From positions 7,164,501 through 7,228,500 of the forward strand of contig CM051520.1 in assembly GCA_028015205.1 (NCBI GenBank): 64,000 nucleotides of DNA, written 5' to 3'. The translations under genes and the position numbers were made by a program. Under the pieces are notes generated by a model, which saw only the letters and a program-made list of their open reading frames with translations, searched no databases and was not told where the DNA came from. How positions within the stretch are numbered: position 1 is the first letter of the stretch; each line of letters begins with the position of its first letter. This document shows positions 34,788 to 47,387 of the stretch, piece after piece. This DNA is from Mytilisepta virgata (taxonomy: Eukaryota > Mollusca > Bivalvia > Mytilida > Mytilidae).

Positions 34788-37452
34788 ATGGAACCTGGTG
34801 ACAAAGTCAAAGAAATAACAGATATTGGTTCCCAAAAGGATGATACAATTGATGATGATAACAAGCAAGATGAAACACCCAATGTTTTTAGTGATCTTCG
34901 ACGGTCAAACAGACCTATTGAAAATTGTCAATGAACGATTATGTGAAATTGAAGAGTTTGTTTTGCCTCATGAAAAGGACCGCCTTAGAAGGTTAAGAGA
35001 CAATGATTATGCAAAATCTATATTTAGTGAATCTGCTTAAACAGAAAAGAGTAAAATTTCACAAAAGATGGTTGATGCTTCAGTGGAACTGGCAGCCAAA
35101 AGAGCATAGTACAAGAAGAGGAAGTGCAACGAGCAAAAGGCATCGAACTTGAACATGAACAAAAAATTCAAATGTAAGCTCAACAAAGTGAGCTGAAGAG
35201 GATAGCTGCTCGTAAAGAGCTTGAGATAGCCAACGCTCGGCTTGGTGCTTATAGTCGGATGACTGAATTAATACAAGGACAAAATGAAGAACCGGGAGCA
35301 TCAAACATTTTGCAAACTAGAGTTTCCGAATCAAACGTCTTGCCAACTCGCATTCCAGAAACAAGCATTTTGCCTACTACAGTTATGGAAACATACTTAA
35401 CATTCACTCATCAAAATCCAATCCTGTACAATACTAATAACGGTGTGCCAAATATACAGAACAACATTAGTCATTTGCATGTAACACATACAGAAACAAA
35501 TGTAACTACAGACATGAACAATAATTCAAACGCACTTGCTAAGGCTCTTGCTGAGTCAGTGAATCTTAATCGTTTGCACCAGAACCAAACATATTTAATG
35601 GTGATCCTTTACAGTATATGGAATGGAAAACATCATTCGAAATGCTCATTGATCGTAAAGGTGTTCCTACAACAGAGAAGATCTTTTATTTAAAGAAATA
35701 TGTTGGTGGAGCTGCTAGAAAGGCGTTAGAGGGATACTTTTATAGTACTGTGGATTCATTAATATTCGTTGTATACCAATTTTCGTGGTTTTCGTGGGTC
35801 CCAGTAAACCACGAATTTAAATATCCAACGAAAAATAATGTTTTTCCTCTTGTTTAAATGCACTAAAGTTTGAAACCACGGAGTTTTGAACAATTACGTT
35901 TTTACAGGATGTACTTGAATTCTGACATATGATGAGTTAGCTATATCCACAGAGAACAATGGAGAATACAGTGTTTCATGTAATTTTGTCTTTGGTAACA
36001 TATAAACGCTCAAACAATTTTCTTTAAAAAGATTTTGACTGTGTAAATTGTCGCGGAATTCACTTCCATTTTTTTATTTATTTAAACATTCAAGAAAAAT
36101 CTTAATCCACAGAAGACCTAAACAATACATACCTTCTCATAAATTACAGTAAAAATATCTTGTCAAAAGATAATAAAACAGAAATTATTGATCGTAATCG
36201 GATTAAAAATATGTATGGATATGCCCCGTGGTATTTGGTGACAAGTGATTGCAATTTTGTCAATATATATTTCACACCTAATTAATAAGTAAATAATTAC
36301 GGATTTTGTTAATCTTGTTAAATTCATGACAAGCTTTAATTGTTCCATTACAAATTTATAGAATCTGTTTGTTAGACTTTTGTTTAATGAGCGCTTTAAT
36401 GAGAGGTAACTCCTTGAAATACGTCGTATACAGCATAGTATAAATTTACTATATCTAATATTAGTATCTTTGGATTGTTATTTTTAAAGCAGTACTTTAC
36501 TGTACAATATCAAGTCTGATCGGCACGTTTAGTCGCAGTATTTTCATGATATCTGATGTGCCAAGACACGAATTTAAGTATTTCAACATCTTTTATATTT
36601 TTTTCTAGCCAGCAATCCACGAATTTAGGTATCCCACGAAATGCCCTTTTTCCTCTATCCACGAAAATTGGTATCCATGAAAATAAATGAATCCACAGTA
36701 ATAGTCAGACTGCTTATGACAATGAAAGAAAGGTTCTGGAGGAAAGGTATGGACATCCTTTTATAATGCAGAAGGCCTTCCAAGATAAATTAGCATCCTG
36801 GCCTAGAATAGCACCTAAGAATCCAATAGCCCTTAGAGACTTTTCTGACTTTCTGCAAGGGTGTAGAGATCCGATACCTCATGTTCCAAGTTAAAGTATT
36901 TTGAATGACTGTCCTGAAAACCAAAAACTTCTTAACAAACTTCCAGACTGGGCATCTGTGAGATGGAATCGAGAAGTAACTCAAAGCCTTGATATAAGTG
37001 CTATATATCCCTCCTTTGACAAATTCATAAATTTTGTTATCAAAGAGGCAAAGTTTGCCTGCAATCCAATATCATCACTTTATGCCTTGAATGACAATGA
37101 ACGTAAGGTTTCAAGAGACCCAAGAACAAACACCAAAGTGAAAGTTTTAGATACATCAACCTCAAATGACACCAGGCCTAATAACGGCACATCTGCAAAT
37201 AAAACATTAGTTTGTGAATACTGCAAGAAGGTTGGACATTATATCTTTAAATGTGAAAGGTTCCTGTCTATTTCTATAGCAAATAAACGATTATTTGTGC
37301 GTGAAAACAATTTGTGCTATGGTTGCTTAGGTAAAGGCCACTTGAACAAAGACTGTAGTAGGAAACATACCTGTAATACTTGTAAAGGCAAGCATCCATC
37401 ATGCTTACATGAAGAACACCCTCGTGTTAGACAACAGTCGTCAAACCGTTGA
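34788..37452 (+). pseudogene. BEL/Pao gag, decayed and interrupted
   Basis: The likely start is the ATG at 34788, just after the LTR. The frame shifts near 34920 and 35040-35260, a lysine/glutamate-rich coiled coil. The conserved core of BEL gag follows at 35600-35745 and resumes after the nested transposon at 36705. A stop (TAA) interrupts it near 36893. At 37212-37430 there is a cysteine/histidine cluster: CEYCKKVGHYIFKC, then CYGCLGKGHLNKDC, then CNTCKGKHPSCLH. This is the typical nucleic-acid-binding end of BEL/Pao Gag, which packages the RNA in particles. It cannot make a full protein. Confidence 0.85.
35742..36704. mobile_element. 955 bp inverted-repeat transposon inside the BEL gag
   Basis: 35746-36700 begins TACTGTGGATTCATT and ends with its complement. 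Both ends also share a GATACCAATTTTCGTGG-type segment in inverted orientation. ATAG lies on each side (35742-35745 and 36701-36704), a 4 bp target duplication. Removing the element and one ATAG restores the gag reading frame exactly. It encodes no transposase, so it is a non-autonomous MITE-like element; the superfamily is uncertain. Confidence 0.85.
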
Positions 37453-37455
37453 AAC

Positions 37456-40400
37456 ATGCCAGATTCAAATGCTGTAAACAACATAGAGTTAAAACCAGCA
37501 AGCTCTCTAAGGGTTAGTCAGAATAACGGCCAGAGTACATCTATGATGGTTCCCGTGTGGGTGTCTCACAAAGATAAGCCCTCTAGAGAGATTCTTACAT
37601 ATGCATTACTAGACACTCAGAGCGATACAACCTTTATCCTAGATGATACAGCCGCATCAATGCATATACCGTGTGAACCTATCAGACTTAGTTTATCAAC
37701 AATGACCTCTCAGCATACTATTATAGAAAGCTCAAAGGTACGCGGTCTACAAGTTAGAGCATTCAAATCGTCTGAAAGTGAGAACACTTAATCAACATCT
37801 GCTCACAGGACCAGATCTCATTAACGGACTTAGTGCTGTCTTGTGCAGATTTAGACAATACCCAGTTGCTATCATGTGCGATATAAAGAAGATGTTTCAT
37901 TAATTTAAAGTGCCTGAATTAGACCAAGATTTTCTACGATTTCTTTGGTGGAAGGACGGTAATATTCATTGAACGAACCATTGGAATATCGAATGAAGGT
38001 ACATTTATTTGGTGCCGCTTCATCTCCTGGCTGTGCCAATTATGGCTTAAAATACTTGGCAAAACTTCAGGAAGTGAAATACCCTGAGGCTTCACATTTC
38101 ATTCAGCATGATTTTTACGTAGATGATGGTTTAACTAGTGTAGAAACCGAAACTCAGGCGATAAAACTTGTTAACGACGCTCAAAGAGTATGCGTCAATG
38201 GTGGATTACGTCTTCATAAATTCATTTCCAACAGAGTAAATGTAATGGATTCAATACCGCATTCTGAACGAGCATCAGGCGTCAAGGACCTGAATTTAGC
38301 ATTGGAAAACTTACCTGTTGAAAGAGCACTTGGTGTGCAATGGTCCGTAGAGGAGGATGTATTCTCATTTCAAACTAAAATTCAAAATACACTACCTACT
38401 AGGAGAAATATGTTGTCAATAGTTGCCTCAATTTTTGATCCATTAGGATTTGTTTGTCCATTCTTGCTGAAAGGAAAACGTATCTTACAAGGAATGTGTC
38501 AAAATGGCGTAGGATGGGATGATATGCTCCCTAATTCTATGAGTTCAGAGTGGCAAAGTTGGATTGACGACATTCCCAACCTACAGTATGTGAAGATTCC
38601 TCCTTGTCTCAAACCGGCGGACTTTGGTCAACCAACCTAAATAGAGCTACATCACTTCTCCGATGCAAGTACCCAAGGATATGGACAATGTACGTATATA
38701 AGATATGTTAGTGAAAACGAAGTTCATTGCTCATTACTTATTGCAAAATCAAGAGTTACTCCACATAAAGTAGATACGATTCCGAGACTTGAACTTACTG
38801 CTGCATTGCTATCTGTCAAAATGTGTACATATCTGAAAGAGGAACTCGATTTGCATATAGACAAGGAATACTTTTGGACAGATTCTCAAGTTGTATTAGG
38901 ATATATTAACAACGATGCTCGACAATTTCATGTATTTGTGGCCAATCGTGTTCAGCTTATCCGAGAATGTACTGATCCAAAACAGTGGTTCTATGTGACA
39001 TCTGAAAATAATCCTGCTGATTATGCTTCAAGAGGCCTCAATGCAGCTGACATTTCTAAAACAACATGGCTAACTAGTCCTTTATTCCTATGGAAAAGGC
39101 AGATTGAAACAAAAGACATTGTTACAAATCTGCAATTAGGTGACCCAGAGGTTAAATCTATAAATGTAAACACTCTATGTACAAAATCAGACAATGTTTT
39201 TCCCAGTATCTTGGCAGGACTAAATAGATTCTCTTGCTGGTCCACAGCAATTTCAGTCATGGCTAGGCTACAAAGACTGTCTAATGGAATTAAAGGAAAA
39301 CAATCACCTTCAGTACAGGAAAGGCAAAGAGCTGAAATGACTATTCTTAAACTTGTTCAGGACGACGCCTTTAGCAACACAATCCGTATTCTTGAATCGT
39401 CAACAACGTTATCGTCAACGAACCACCTTTATCCGCTTGACCCAATTCTTGAAAATGGACTTTTGCAAGTTGGAGGTCGTTTGAGAAAGGCTGATCTTCC
39501 TTCTCAATGTATTCATCCGATAATTCTTCCAAAGGATAGCTATATCACACAATTGATTCTAGCACATGTTCATCAGAATACCCAGCATCAAGAAAGAGGG
39601 ATAACTTTGAATAAGCTAAGATCACATGGTTACTGGATTGTCGGAGGAGTCAAAGTTGTTGCGAAATTCATACGTCAGTATGTTGTTTGTAGAAAGCTTA
39701 GACGCCCTACCGAAACTCAAAGAATGGCAGACTTGCCTGAAGATCGTGTTGTGCCTTCGCCACTCTTTATGTATTGCGGTATGGATTGCTTTGGTCCTTT
39801 TATGGTTAAACAAGGACGCAAGGAATTCAAACGATATTGACTTTTACTCACGTGCATGTGCTCGCGTGCAATTCATATCGAAATGCTTGATGATATGTCG
39901 ACTGATGCTTTCATAAATGCTCTACGTTGCTTCATAGCAATCCGTGGAACGGTTAGACAGATCCGCTCAGATCAAGGGTGCTAAAAACGAATTTGAAAGG
40001 GAGACAAAATTGACCAAAATAGCATCATTTCTTGTGGAAAGACAATGTGACTTTGTAGTGAATGCTCAGTGTTCAAGCCACACTGGTGGAGTATGGGAAA
40101 GATAAATTCAAACTCAGTAATGATGTTGTGTCCAGGAAGATTAGATGATTCGTCTTTGCGAACTATCCTTTATGAGGCGATGTCGATTATAAATTGTCGT
40201 CCTCTAACCATTAGTGAAATAGAAGATCCAAAGGCACCTGAGCCTCTTACTCCAAATCATACGCTCACGTCTAAATCAGATATACCATACCAACCACCAG
40301 GTGATTTCGTAAAGGAAGACCTATATCTTAGGAAACGATGGAGACGTGTTCAGTATCTTTTAGAGCAATTCTGGCCAAGATGGAAGAGAAGAAAGAATAC

Positions 40401-40666
40401 ATAGCACAAATTCCTCTTACATATGTAGATAAAAGTGGCATAATGCTCGCCGTAATATGCAAATAGGCGATATTGTTCTCGTTAAGGATATTGACCTTTC
40501 TCTCAATCAGTGTCCGCTAGCTAAAGTTGTTGAGGTGAACACAGACAATGATGGACTTGTCAGAAGAGTAAAACTGAAAACTGGAAGAAAAGTCTCTGCG
40601 TCATCTTCTGTTCTTGAACGAAGTGTACATAAATTAGTCTTGCTTGTAGAACATGTTGAAAATTAA
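37456..40666 (+). pseudogene. BEL/Pao pol, decayed
   Basis: Protease: LLDTQSDTTFIL near 37610. Around 37785 the sequence jumps directly into mid-RT, so the end of protease and the front of RT are deleted. RT: MCDIKKMFH near 37880 and FYVDDGLTSV near 38115, with a stop at about 37900 and a frameshift near 37970. RNase H: FSDAST near 38655 and TDSQVV near 38880. Integrase zinc finger near 39565-39700, with the first Cys of the pair replaced (QYVVCRK). Catalytic core begins MDCFGPF near 39780, with a frameshift near 39840 and the second Asp in RSDQG near 39970. The C-terminal DUF5641-like end is at 40457-40666. All domains follow BEL order; none is functional as a whole. Confidence 0.85.
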
Positions 40667-40821
40667 TCTGAGCCTATTTGCCCAAGATTTATGTACCATG
40701 TCATTTTTTGAAGAAGAAAAAAAGACTTCCTTTGCTAAGAGTATTGGTTAATAAGAGTACTATTTTTGCATACATGTATTTTATTCAAAACACTTCATTT
40801 TGTGTAAAAAAATCAATTTTG

Positions 40822-40834
40822 ATTTTGGGGTGGG
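40822..40834 (+). other. BEL polypurine tract
   Basis: ATTTTGGGGTGGG ends directly at the first base of the 3' LTR (TGTAAATG). It is G-rich with single T interruptions. Confidence 0.6.
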
Positions 40835-41864
40835 TGTAAATGTCAGTGTTTTGGGACGAAGGGTATTTGGGCCGAAATGTTGTTATTGTTGTTTTCTTTC
40901 CCCACTCTTATTATTATCCAAAAGGAACGAACATGTCAACGAATGTTTTTGATGTTTCAACTAAATAAATAATGATCAGCATCTTGCTCAGAGGAACAAG
41001 GTAATTATTTATATGTATGTTTAACGTGCAAATGTTCCTGACCATGAAATAAATGATATATTCTAGATTGATAGTGTTCATAACGGCTCGTGAAATGCAA
41101 ACATGTAAACGTCCCATTCACTCCTGATATTTCATTTTTATTAGTGTTTATTGTAATGTACATTTAATATATTATTTTTAGACTATCGATGCAAGTTATG
41201 TGTAATTTTACCTTTTTTAAGTTCCGTTTTGTGAAACTTTTGATAGTATTAAACCCCTGTTTAAAAAGTGGATTATCTCCCTTTACCCGCACATTTTATG
41301 GTCAGAGTTATCTTTCTTTAACTATCGTAAATTGTAAAATTATGTGTGTGAAAGGGTAAAATGATTTTTGTGAACAATTTTAAGATTTTAAGGTTTAAGA
41401 TAAAAACACTTAATAGATAATTCATGATTTAGTATTCAAATAAGCTTGAATATTTTTACCGAGCACACATGGAAGGTTTATGATTATTATAGGGAAATAT
41501 TTGATATTTGTGTATAATTTTATGATTTCAACCATGATTTGTTGATACTTTGAACTTATCGATCAATGATGATTGATTTATTGAATTTATACGGAAACGA
41601 ACACAAAACATACATGTTATTAACGAACAACAGGTTATTAGTGATCAGGTTTATTAGCACCGCTATACATGTACTGTATTTTGTAAACGATATAACTTAC
41701 CTGCTTTGTTATGTATATAATTACTAAATCCAAATAGTGTGGAATTTTTTCTTATGATTGTTATATTTGTTTTTGTAGTTCTTACGGTTTGATGTGAACG
41801 AAGTAACGAAATAAACTACATTCAAATCAGTCTGAGAATTTTATTAAGACCAAGACCAGCTACA
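40835..41864 (+). repeat. BEL 3' LTR
   Basis: 1030 bp, ends TGTAAATG...GCTACA. It is similar to 33794-34767 apart from the ~53 bp segment near 40880-40932. It carries no insertion. Confidence 0.88.
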
Positions 41865-42169
41865 TATAGTACCCAAAGCTTGAGGCTATATTGCATTTGA
41901 CTGATGCCTTTGTGACTGATTGTGATTTAGTCAATCACGTTAAATAATCTTCAAACAAAATCACTTAATGTTCAAATGTAAATTTGGATGAGGATATGAT
42001 TTTAACATGCTCACGATAAATAAGGCAAAAACACGTCAAAAATGCATAAGTCAGCAGCAGCGTTCATGTGTAGTGATATAGTCAGTATGTAAAATATTTA
42101 GTATGTTCGTATTCAGTTTATTTTTAAAATTGTTCATGTGGGTTAATTCATTTTGTTGTTGGGGAACAA

Positions 42170-42670
42170 AAAAGTTGCTCTTGCTTTATAGAAATGGGGA
42201 ATGTGTCAAAAAGACAACAACCCGACCAAGGAGCAGAAAACAGCTCAAGGCTACCAATGGGTCTTCAGCACAGCGAGAAAATCCCACACCCGGAGGCGGG
42301 CTTCAGCTGGTCTCTAAACAATAATGTATACTAGTTCAGCAAAATGGACGGCACACTAAACTTCGAAACATAAAAATGAATCAAAATTAAAAAAACACAC
42401 AAAGGCTAGAGGTTCCTTACTTCGAACAGGCGCAAAATGAGGCGGGGTTGAACATGTTTTGTGAGATCTCAACCCTTCCCCTATAGCTCTAGCCAATGTG
42501 GAATAAACAAACATACAGCGATACACACAGTAAAACTCAGTTCAAAAGATGTCCGATGTTAAAAAAGGTAACAGAAGAAACTAAGTAAAATGACAATGAT
42601 CAATATATATTAACAAAGGACTACTAGCAGTTACTGACATGACAGCTCCGGACCTCAATTAAATACATTT
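42170..42670 (+). repeat. Abundant mussel dispersed repeat (acaacccgacca family), copy II
   Basis: This duplicates 28850-29345 with scattered substitutions (for example gaccaaggagc against gaccaaaaagc). Confidence 0.65.
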
Positions 42671-43160
42671 TGATGTAAAACAAACTTTTTCTTTTTTTTA
42701 AGCAATGGTACACATTGATTTTACCAGACTTCAGTTTTGGTTGTAATAGGGTCAACAGGCTTTTTGTTTTCATATGTGGTTTTTATTGTATTCATTTATG
42801 GTTTATATTGTATTCATTTCGTGATTAGCACTGCATTCATTTGTGGTTTGAAATTTGTTCTATTTTTGTTGTATTATTCCACTGTGGTTTTATTGTATTG
42901 AAATACAAAACTCCTTTGCATATATTGTTCCTGAAAAAACAAAATGCAATGACTGTATTCAAATGCAAAACAAATACAGAGGACTGTTACTGCTCATGCG
43001 TTGGTCAGGAAGCTACAGCTATCGATTCAATAATGTAACCATCTTGAGCTTATTTAGTCATCGTAGCTATTTATGGGGTTTCAAGAGAGGATATTCAAAT
43101 AAATAATATTCTTACTAATAAATGTATACAAGATACTAGGAAATCATTCAAAAGTATTAC

Positions 43161-43452
43161 CTGGTCGTGTCTGTTCCACAGGCGTTTGCAGATTGTGATT
43201 AATAGTAACCAAACTATCATTTTCCTCATGACTGTGATATACTTCATTAGAATTATCATCACCTTTTTCTCCTAAAATTATTTTAGAAATCAGCAACTGA
43301 AAAATTTTCTTTAAAAATGGTTTAACATTATCATTTTCATCTACACTGGCAGATCCACATATGTCTGAAGATGTTGTATAATTGTTAACAGTAATTATTG
43401 GTGTTTTATGGAGACAAAAAGACGTTATATTCATAGTAGCGTTTGTTTGGAT
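43161..43452 (-). CDS. Possible coding exon, copy II
   Basis: This is the duplicate of 29895-30186, with the same 292 bp length, open frame and possible splice signals. Changes seen include a Phe to Leu (PFLKK) and a Gly to Glu (GEKGDD). The frame is intact. The peptide has no recognised domain. Confidence 0.35.
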
Positions 43453-43689
43453 CTAAAATCCAGTTCACTTTTATGAATCAATTAAGAAGATACTAGTAAA
43501 CATCAATTGGCAATTTTTATGTTTTCAAGTATTTACAAAATTATTAAGTATTCTAAAAAAAATAAATAAGCTGTTGTAGCAATTTTCAATTTGGAAAAAA
43601 GATCAAGAAAACAAAATAAAAACATTATGTTAATTTCATTGTATTGTTATGCAACATAACTTTTCGTAGGTCTGAAATTTATTATAATA

Positions 43690-44410
43690 GTAGATCTTTA
43701 TCCCTGCACTTTCAAACAGTTTTTGGATATTGTTATTGCGCTGTCTGTCTGTCACACTTTGTAGTGACCAACATTCCTCAATCATTTTCAATTTCGTGAA
43801 TTTTATTTTGATATAATATTATGTGACAAACTATATTTAGATGAGCAATAAGGCTTTATAATTGGTTGAATTTTTAAAAATTGTGAATTTAAGATTGTGA
43901 CCAAAACTCCTCTTTCATTCTTCCTTTTACGCATAGAATTTCTATACTGGATTGTCATAAACTTTATGTTGATGTGCAGACTGGTTTTAGAATTTTGATT
44001 TTCAAAATACGAAGCCCACAAGGGTCAAATTTTGAAAGTTATGAATTTACAAATATAAGATTGTGACCTTAACTGCTTTTCTAATTTTTACGGTATGCAT
44101 TTTATTTCTATGCAGTATTCAGCTATACACAGGGGTTAAATTTTGAAAATGTGAAACCTTTAACTCCTCTTTCATTTTCCACCTTAAGCAATTCATGTCT
44201 AACAGTAATGTCATGTACTGCACATAGATGACGATTGTGCAGTAAGGTTTTATTATTTTGATTTTCAAAAATCGAGGCCCACATTCAAATATATAATAAG
44301 TGCTGCACATGGATACAACATGAGGTATTGTAAGCATAGCTGTCATTTCCAACTGCTTCCATCTATAGTTCTACAATGTATTCAATCAAAAAATTTCGTA
44401 AGTTAAACTC
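43690..44410 (+). repeat. Dispersed repeat family B, copy in duplicated locus II
   Basis: This matches 30420-31110. It keeps slightly more of the family's left end ('atccctgcactttcaaac' near 43701). Confidence 0.65.
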
Positions 44411-44872
44411 CCACTAAAAGGTAAACAAGATTGCTACACGTAGCCATATGTCCCCCACTGCAGAGAAAAGTCGAAGCCCCACAAGATATACAAAATGTGT
44501 ATTATTGAAATGGTGGCACAGTATGGATGTCAACACATAATAAAACTAGAAATTGTTTCTGTAAGACACGGATGCCCCACCTAAAATGTAGGTCATCATG
44601 TATGAATGCTCAGTACTTTCCAAGGCACATCCACTGATGAAGTTTCGTTGATACACTATGCTTAATTCCAAAGAAACAAAGAAATGAACCTAAACGTAAA
44701 ACATAGCCAGAGTCACTCAAGCATAAAATGTAGGTCTTAGTGACCCAATTATTGTATGACTGCTCATTACTATCCAAGGCATATACACTGATGAATTTTC
44801 ATTGATACACTATGCTTAGTTCCAAAGAAATGAACCTAAACGCAACACTGAACTAGAGTCGCTTAAGCATAA

Positions 44873-45818
44873 AATGTACATCTGCAAAAGGAAGGAAAGA
44901 AACAAATCAAACAAAAACAATTAACTAGCATGAAAAGGTTAAAAACAAAACCAGAATAAGTAATAATAGTGTTAAATACTAATTATACATGGATGACTAG
45001 ATATGTACAGTACAAGAAACTTTTGGCCACACTGCAGGTGACTGACTGATTGGTGACAGGTTTTTGGTGTTTATTTTAACTTTTTATGGACGAAAAAAAA
45101 GACTATTCTAATCCATATTTTACCAATAATTGAATTGTTATATATGTCAAATACTGTTCAGAAATTATATTTACTACAACAGCCATTACGATCATTCACT
45201 CAGTTAATATACATGCAACTATATGTCAAATGACGTATCAATTAAAAGAGAAGTTTTGGGAGTAAACGGCCTCATGTTTTGTTATCGGACCCTGACTTTC
45301 AAATTCGGCCACATCTTCAGATCACTTTTATGTTAGAATCAGTTTCAAAATACACAAAGGATAGTCAACTCTAGGAAAATATAGTTACTATGATTTGTCT
45401 TAAATCTATTTACCAGGTTTTGTTGAATCATATTTTGTATACTCCACAACTGAAAAAAATATGTTCTAAGGTATCGTTGTATGCTCAAATATATATATAT
45501 ATATACATGTATATCGTTATATTCTAACAGGAAGTGTTAGGTTTGAAGTGTTTTGCTATTCAATATGAAAAATAAAGAAAAAGACCAAACGTTTTAAATA
45601 CTGAATGTTTTATGTTTTAAAGCATGCTTGATTTAAATGCTTTTTGTGAAAATTATTTTTAAGCAATGTTTGAAATTCAATATGATAAATGCAAAAGGTA
45701 AACGTAACTATTAAAGGTATCATAAAACAAGTTGTCCCCTCAATTTATACATAAATAAAAACAGTTTTGGTTCTCATACTTCCAAATTTTTTATATTATT
45801 TTATGATTTAAATTTTCA
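44873..45818 (+). repeat. Dispersed repeat family D, copy 3
   Basis: This matches 31563-32497 and 21687-22600. Similarity stops at 'aaattttcag' near 45818, where the GC-richer Polinton-like segment begins. Confidence 0.75.
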
Positions 45819-45899
45819 GACTTTCTTTAAACACGATCATTATTTTGACAAGCGATGGAATCAGCACCCTTGCACACGACCACTACCAAATATAAATAA

Positions 45900-46049
45900 A
45901 TGAGCAGCATCGAGGTGCACAATCTAGTCCTGCCCAACAAACCCCTCTCAGACACTGAGCTCGAGCAGGCTGCGACCACCTTGAAGATTCCACACTTTAG
46001 GGGTACAGTCATACATGACACCTTACCCCCTCAGCCTCAGCATCTTTAA
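45900..46049 (+). pseudogene. Polinton-like protease N-terminal fragment
   Basis: A 49-codon frame contains LSDTELEQAATTLKIPHFRG and HDTLP. I recall this pattern from the N-terminal part of the adenovirus-like cysteine protease of Polinton/Maverick elements. The conserved catalytic His region that should follow is absent. Downstream (46063-46390) the frame is broken by stops and not identifiable. Assignment is by remembered similarity only. Confidence 0.4.
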
Positions 46050-46400
46050 CTGAGACAGCTTGGATGAAAACGCAAGACGAGATGATGGACTACTTGCAGC
46101 TCGAAATTTGATACAGCATGGATGAACTGCAGAAGCGCGGCATGGTGGTTTGCGGTCACTCGATCATTAATAAGGAGACGGCTGATGAACCTGTGACCAA
46201 AGGCTGGTATGCAAAGAACTGGTAAGAACTAGTCGTAAACCTCACCAGCAAGATGAAGACCCAAGAGGAGAAAATAAAAGGTAGATCATGGCGTAGCCTC
46301 GATGCTATATCTGAGGAGGATCGGTATATCGATAACATTAAGAAAATATTAGTGTTACTTTACACAAAATTTTCCAGTCCTACCATCAGGACTAAAAAAC

Positions 46401-47290
46401 TTACACTTCTACTGCAGGTCCGAAGATTTGACCCAAGAGTTGAAGTCGGCAGGGTAACCTTTCCATTTGACAGAGCTCCTTTACACCGCCCCAGGGTTCG
46501 CCGCCGCAAGACCTTCTCAAAGTGGTAGACATCTTCTGAAGTTCAGGCTCGTAGAAGGATCCCAAGATCTCCTCGTCTTTGAAGTCCTTGAGGCGGTAGG
46601 TGGGTGGTTGAGTGTTCAACATCTGCGAAATGCTGAACAACTCCTCGGTCCAGCAGGGCATGTATCCCTTCTCGAATGTGCCTTAAAAAAGTTTCTTCTT
46701 GGTGATTCGGACTTTGTCGCAACACAAAATCGCAGCAACTGCATTGGTGGTATGGTACCGTAAAGGTTCCAATACCCCTTGTTTTCATGCTCTTTTAGGC
46801 TTGCAGAGGTGGGGGTCATCTTGATGGAACTTTGTTTGGTCGTGCTGTACTGGGGAACCAGATCATCCAAGATAGGTAGGTAGGTGTGAGTTGAGTTGGC
46901 CGAGAACTACTTGACCATCTTCTCCTTCATGGTACGGTTCCAGCGTTCGACCGCACTCAACTTCTCCTCGCTTTAGGCAGAGTAGAGCTCCACGCCGTGT
47001 TTCTGCTGCAGCTGCTTGACCTCCTTGTTGTAGAACTCGGTGCCCTTGTCCATCCAGGCTCTGGTCCTGCGCCTTTTCCTGGAAGACGTCTTCGCTGATA
47101 AAGTCATCATCGCGAAAGATTTTCTTGGGGTTAGCGAGATCGAGTGAGAAAACGACCAGTTCGTTGTTTGCCCTTGCTCTATCCAACTCTTCCTTGTTGT
47201 TCATGACCGAGCGATTTATGTTATCTCCCAAAGTCACTGCCATGCTTGTATTTACTCTATGGTCAATTAGAACACAGTCCGTTTGCATTC
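46401..47290 (-). pseudogene. Polinton/Maverick-type integrase, decayed
   Basis: On the minus strand the frames give, in order: an upstream segment (47288-47090) and a core segment with DKGTEFYNKEV near 47040 and VERWNRTMKEKM near 46940, which holds the catalytic Glu. Next come DDLVPQY and SIKMTP near 46870-46810, and a C-terminal SH3/chromo-like end with GSFYEPELQK near 46550. At least two frameshifts and two in-frame stops break it. This is the retrovirus-like integrase of Polinton elements, which inserts the element DNA. The region is more GC-rich than its surroundings. Similarity is from memory of that family. Confidence 0.6.
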
Positions 47291-47387
47291 CATGTCCGGG
47301 GTTGGGGTTCTATGCAGGATTTGCCCTTGAAATGGGGGTGGTGTAGAATCATCCCCCTTTTCCCACTACTTATAGTTTCATTTCATT

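Larger units (their letters stand above)
33789..41869 (+). mobile_element. BEL/Pao LTR retrotransposon, full-length but decayed
   Basis: The element is 33794-41864, with TATAG duplications at 33789-33793 and 41865-41869 (5 bp is usual for BEL/Pao). The 5' LTR is 33794-34767 and the 3' LTR 40835-41864. Between them lie gag with two zinc-knuckle groups, protease, RT with YVDD, RNase H, integrase and the C-terminal domain, in the BEL/Pao order. Stops, frameshifts, a deletion in pol and an inserted transposon make it non-functional. Confidence 0.9.
32984..45818 (+). repeat. Duplicated locus, copy II (with full BEL element)
   Basis: The order is flank X (32984-33793), the BEL/Pao element (33794-41864), flank Y (41870-45818). 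Flanks X and Y match copy I. Later events in this copy are a gypsy solo LTR in X and a small transposon in the BEL gag. Confidence 0.85.
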
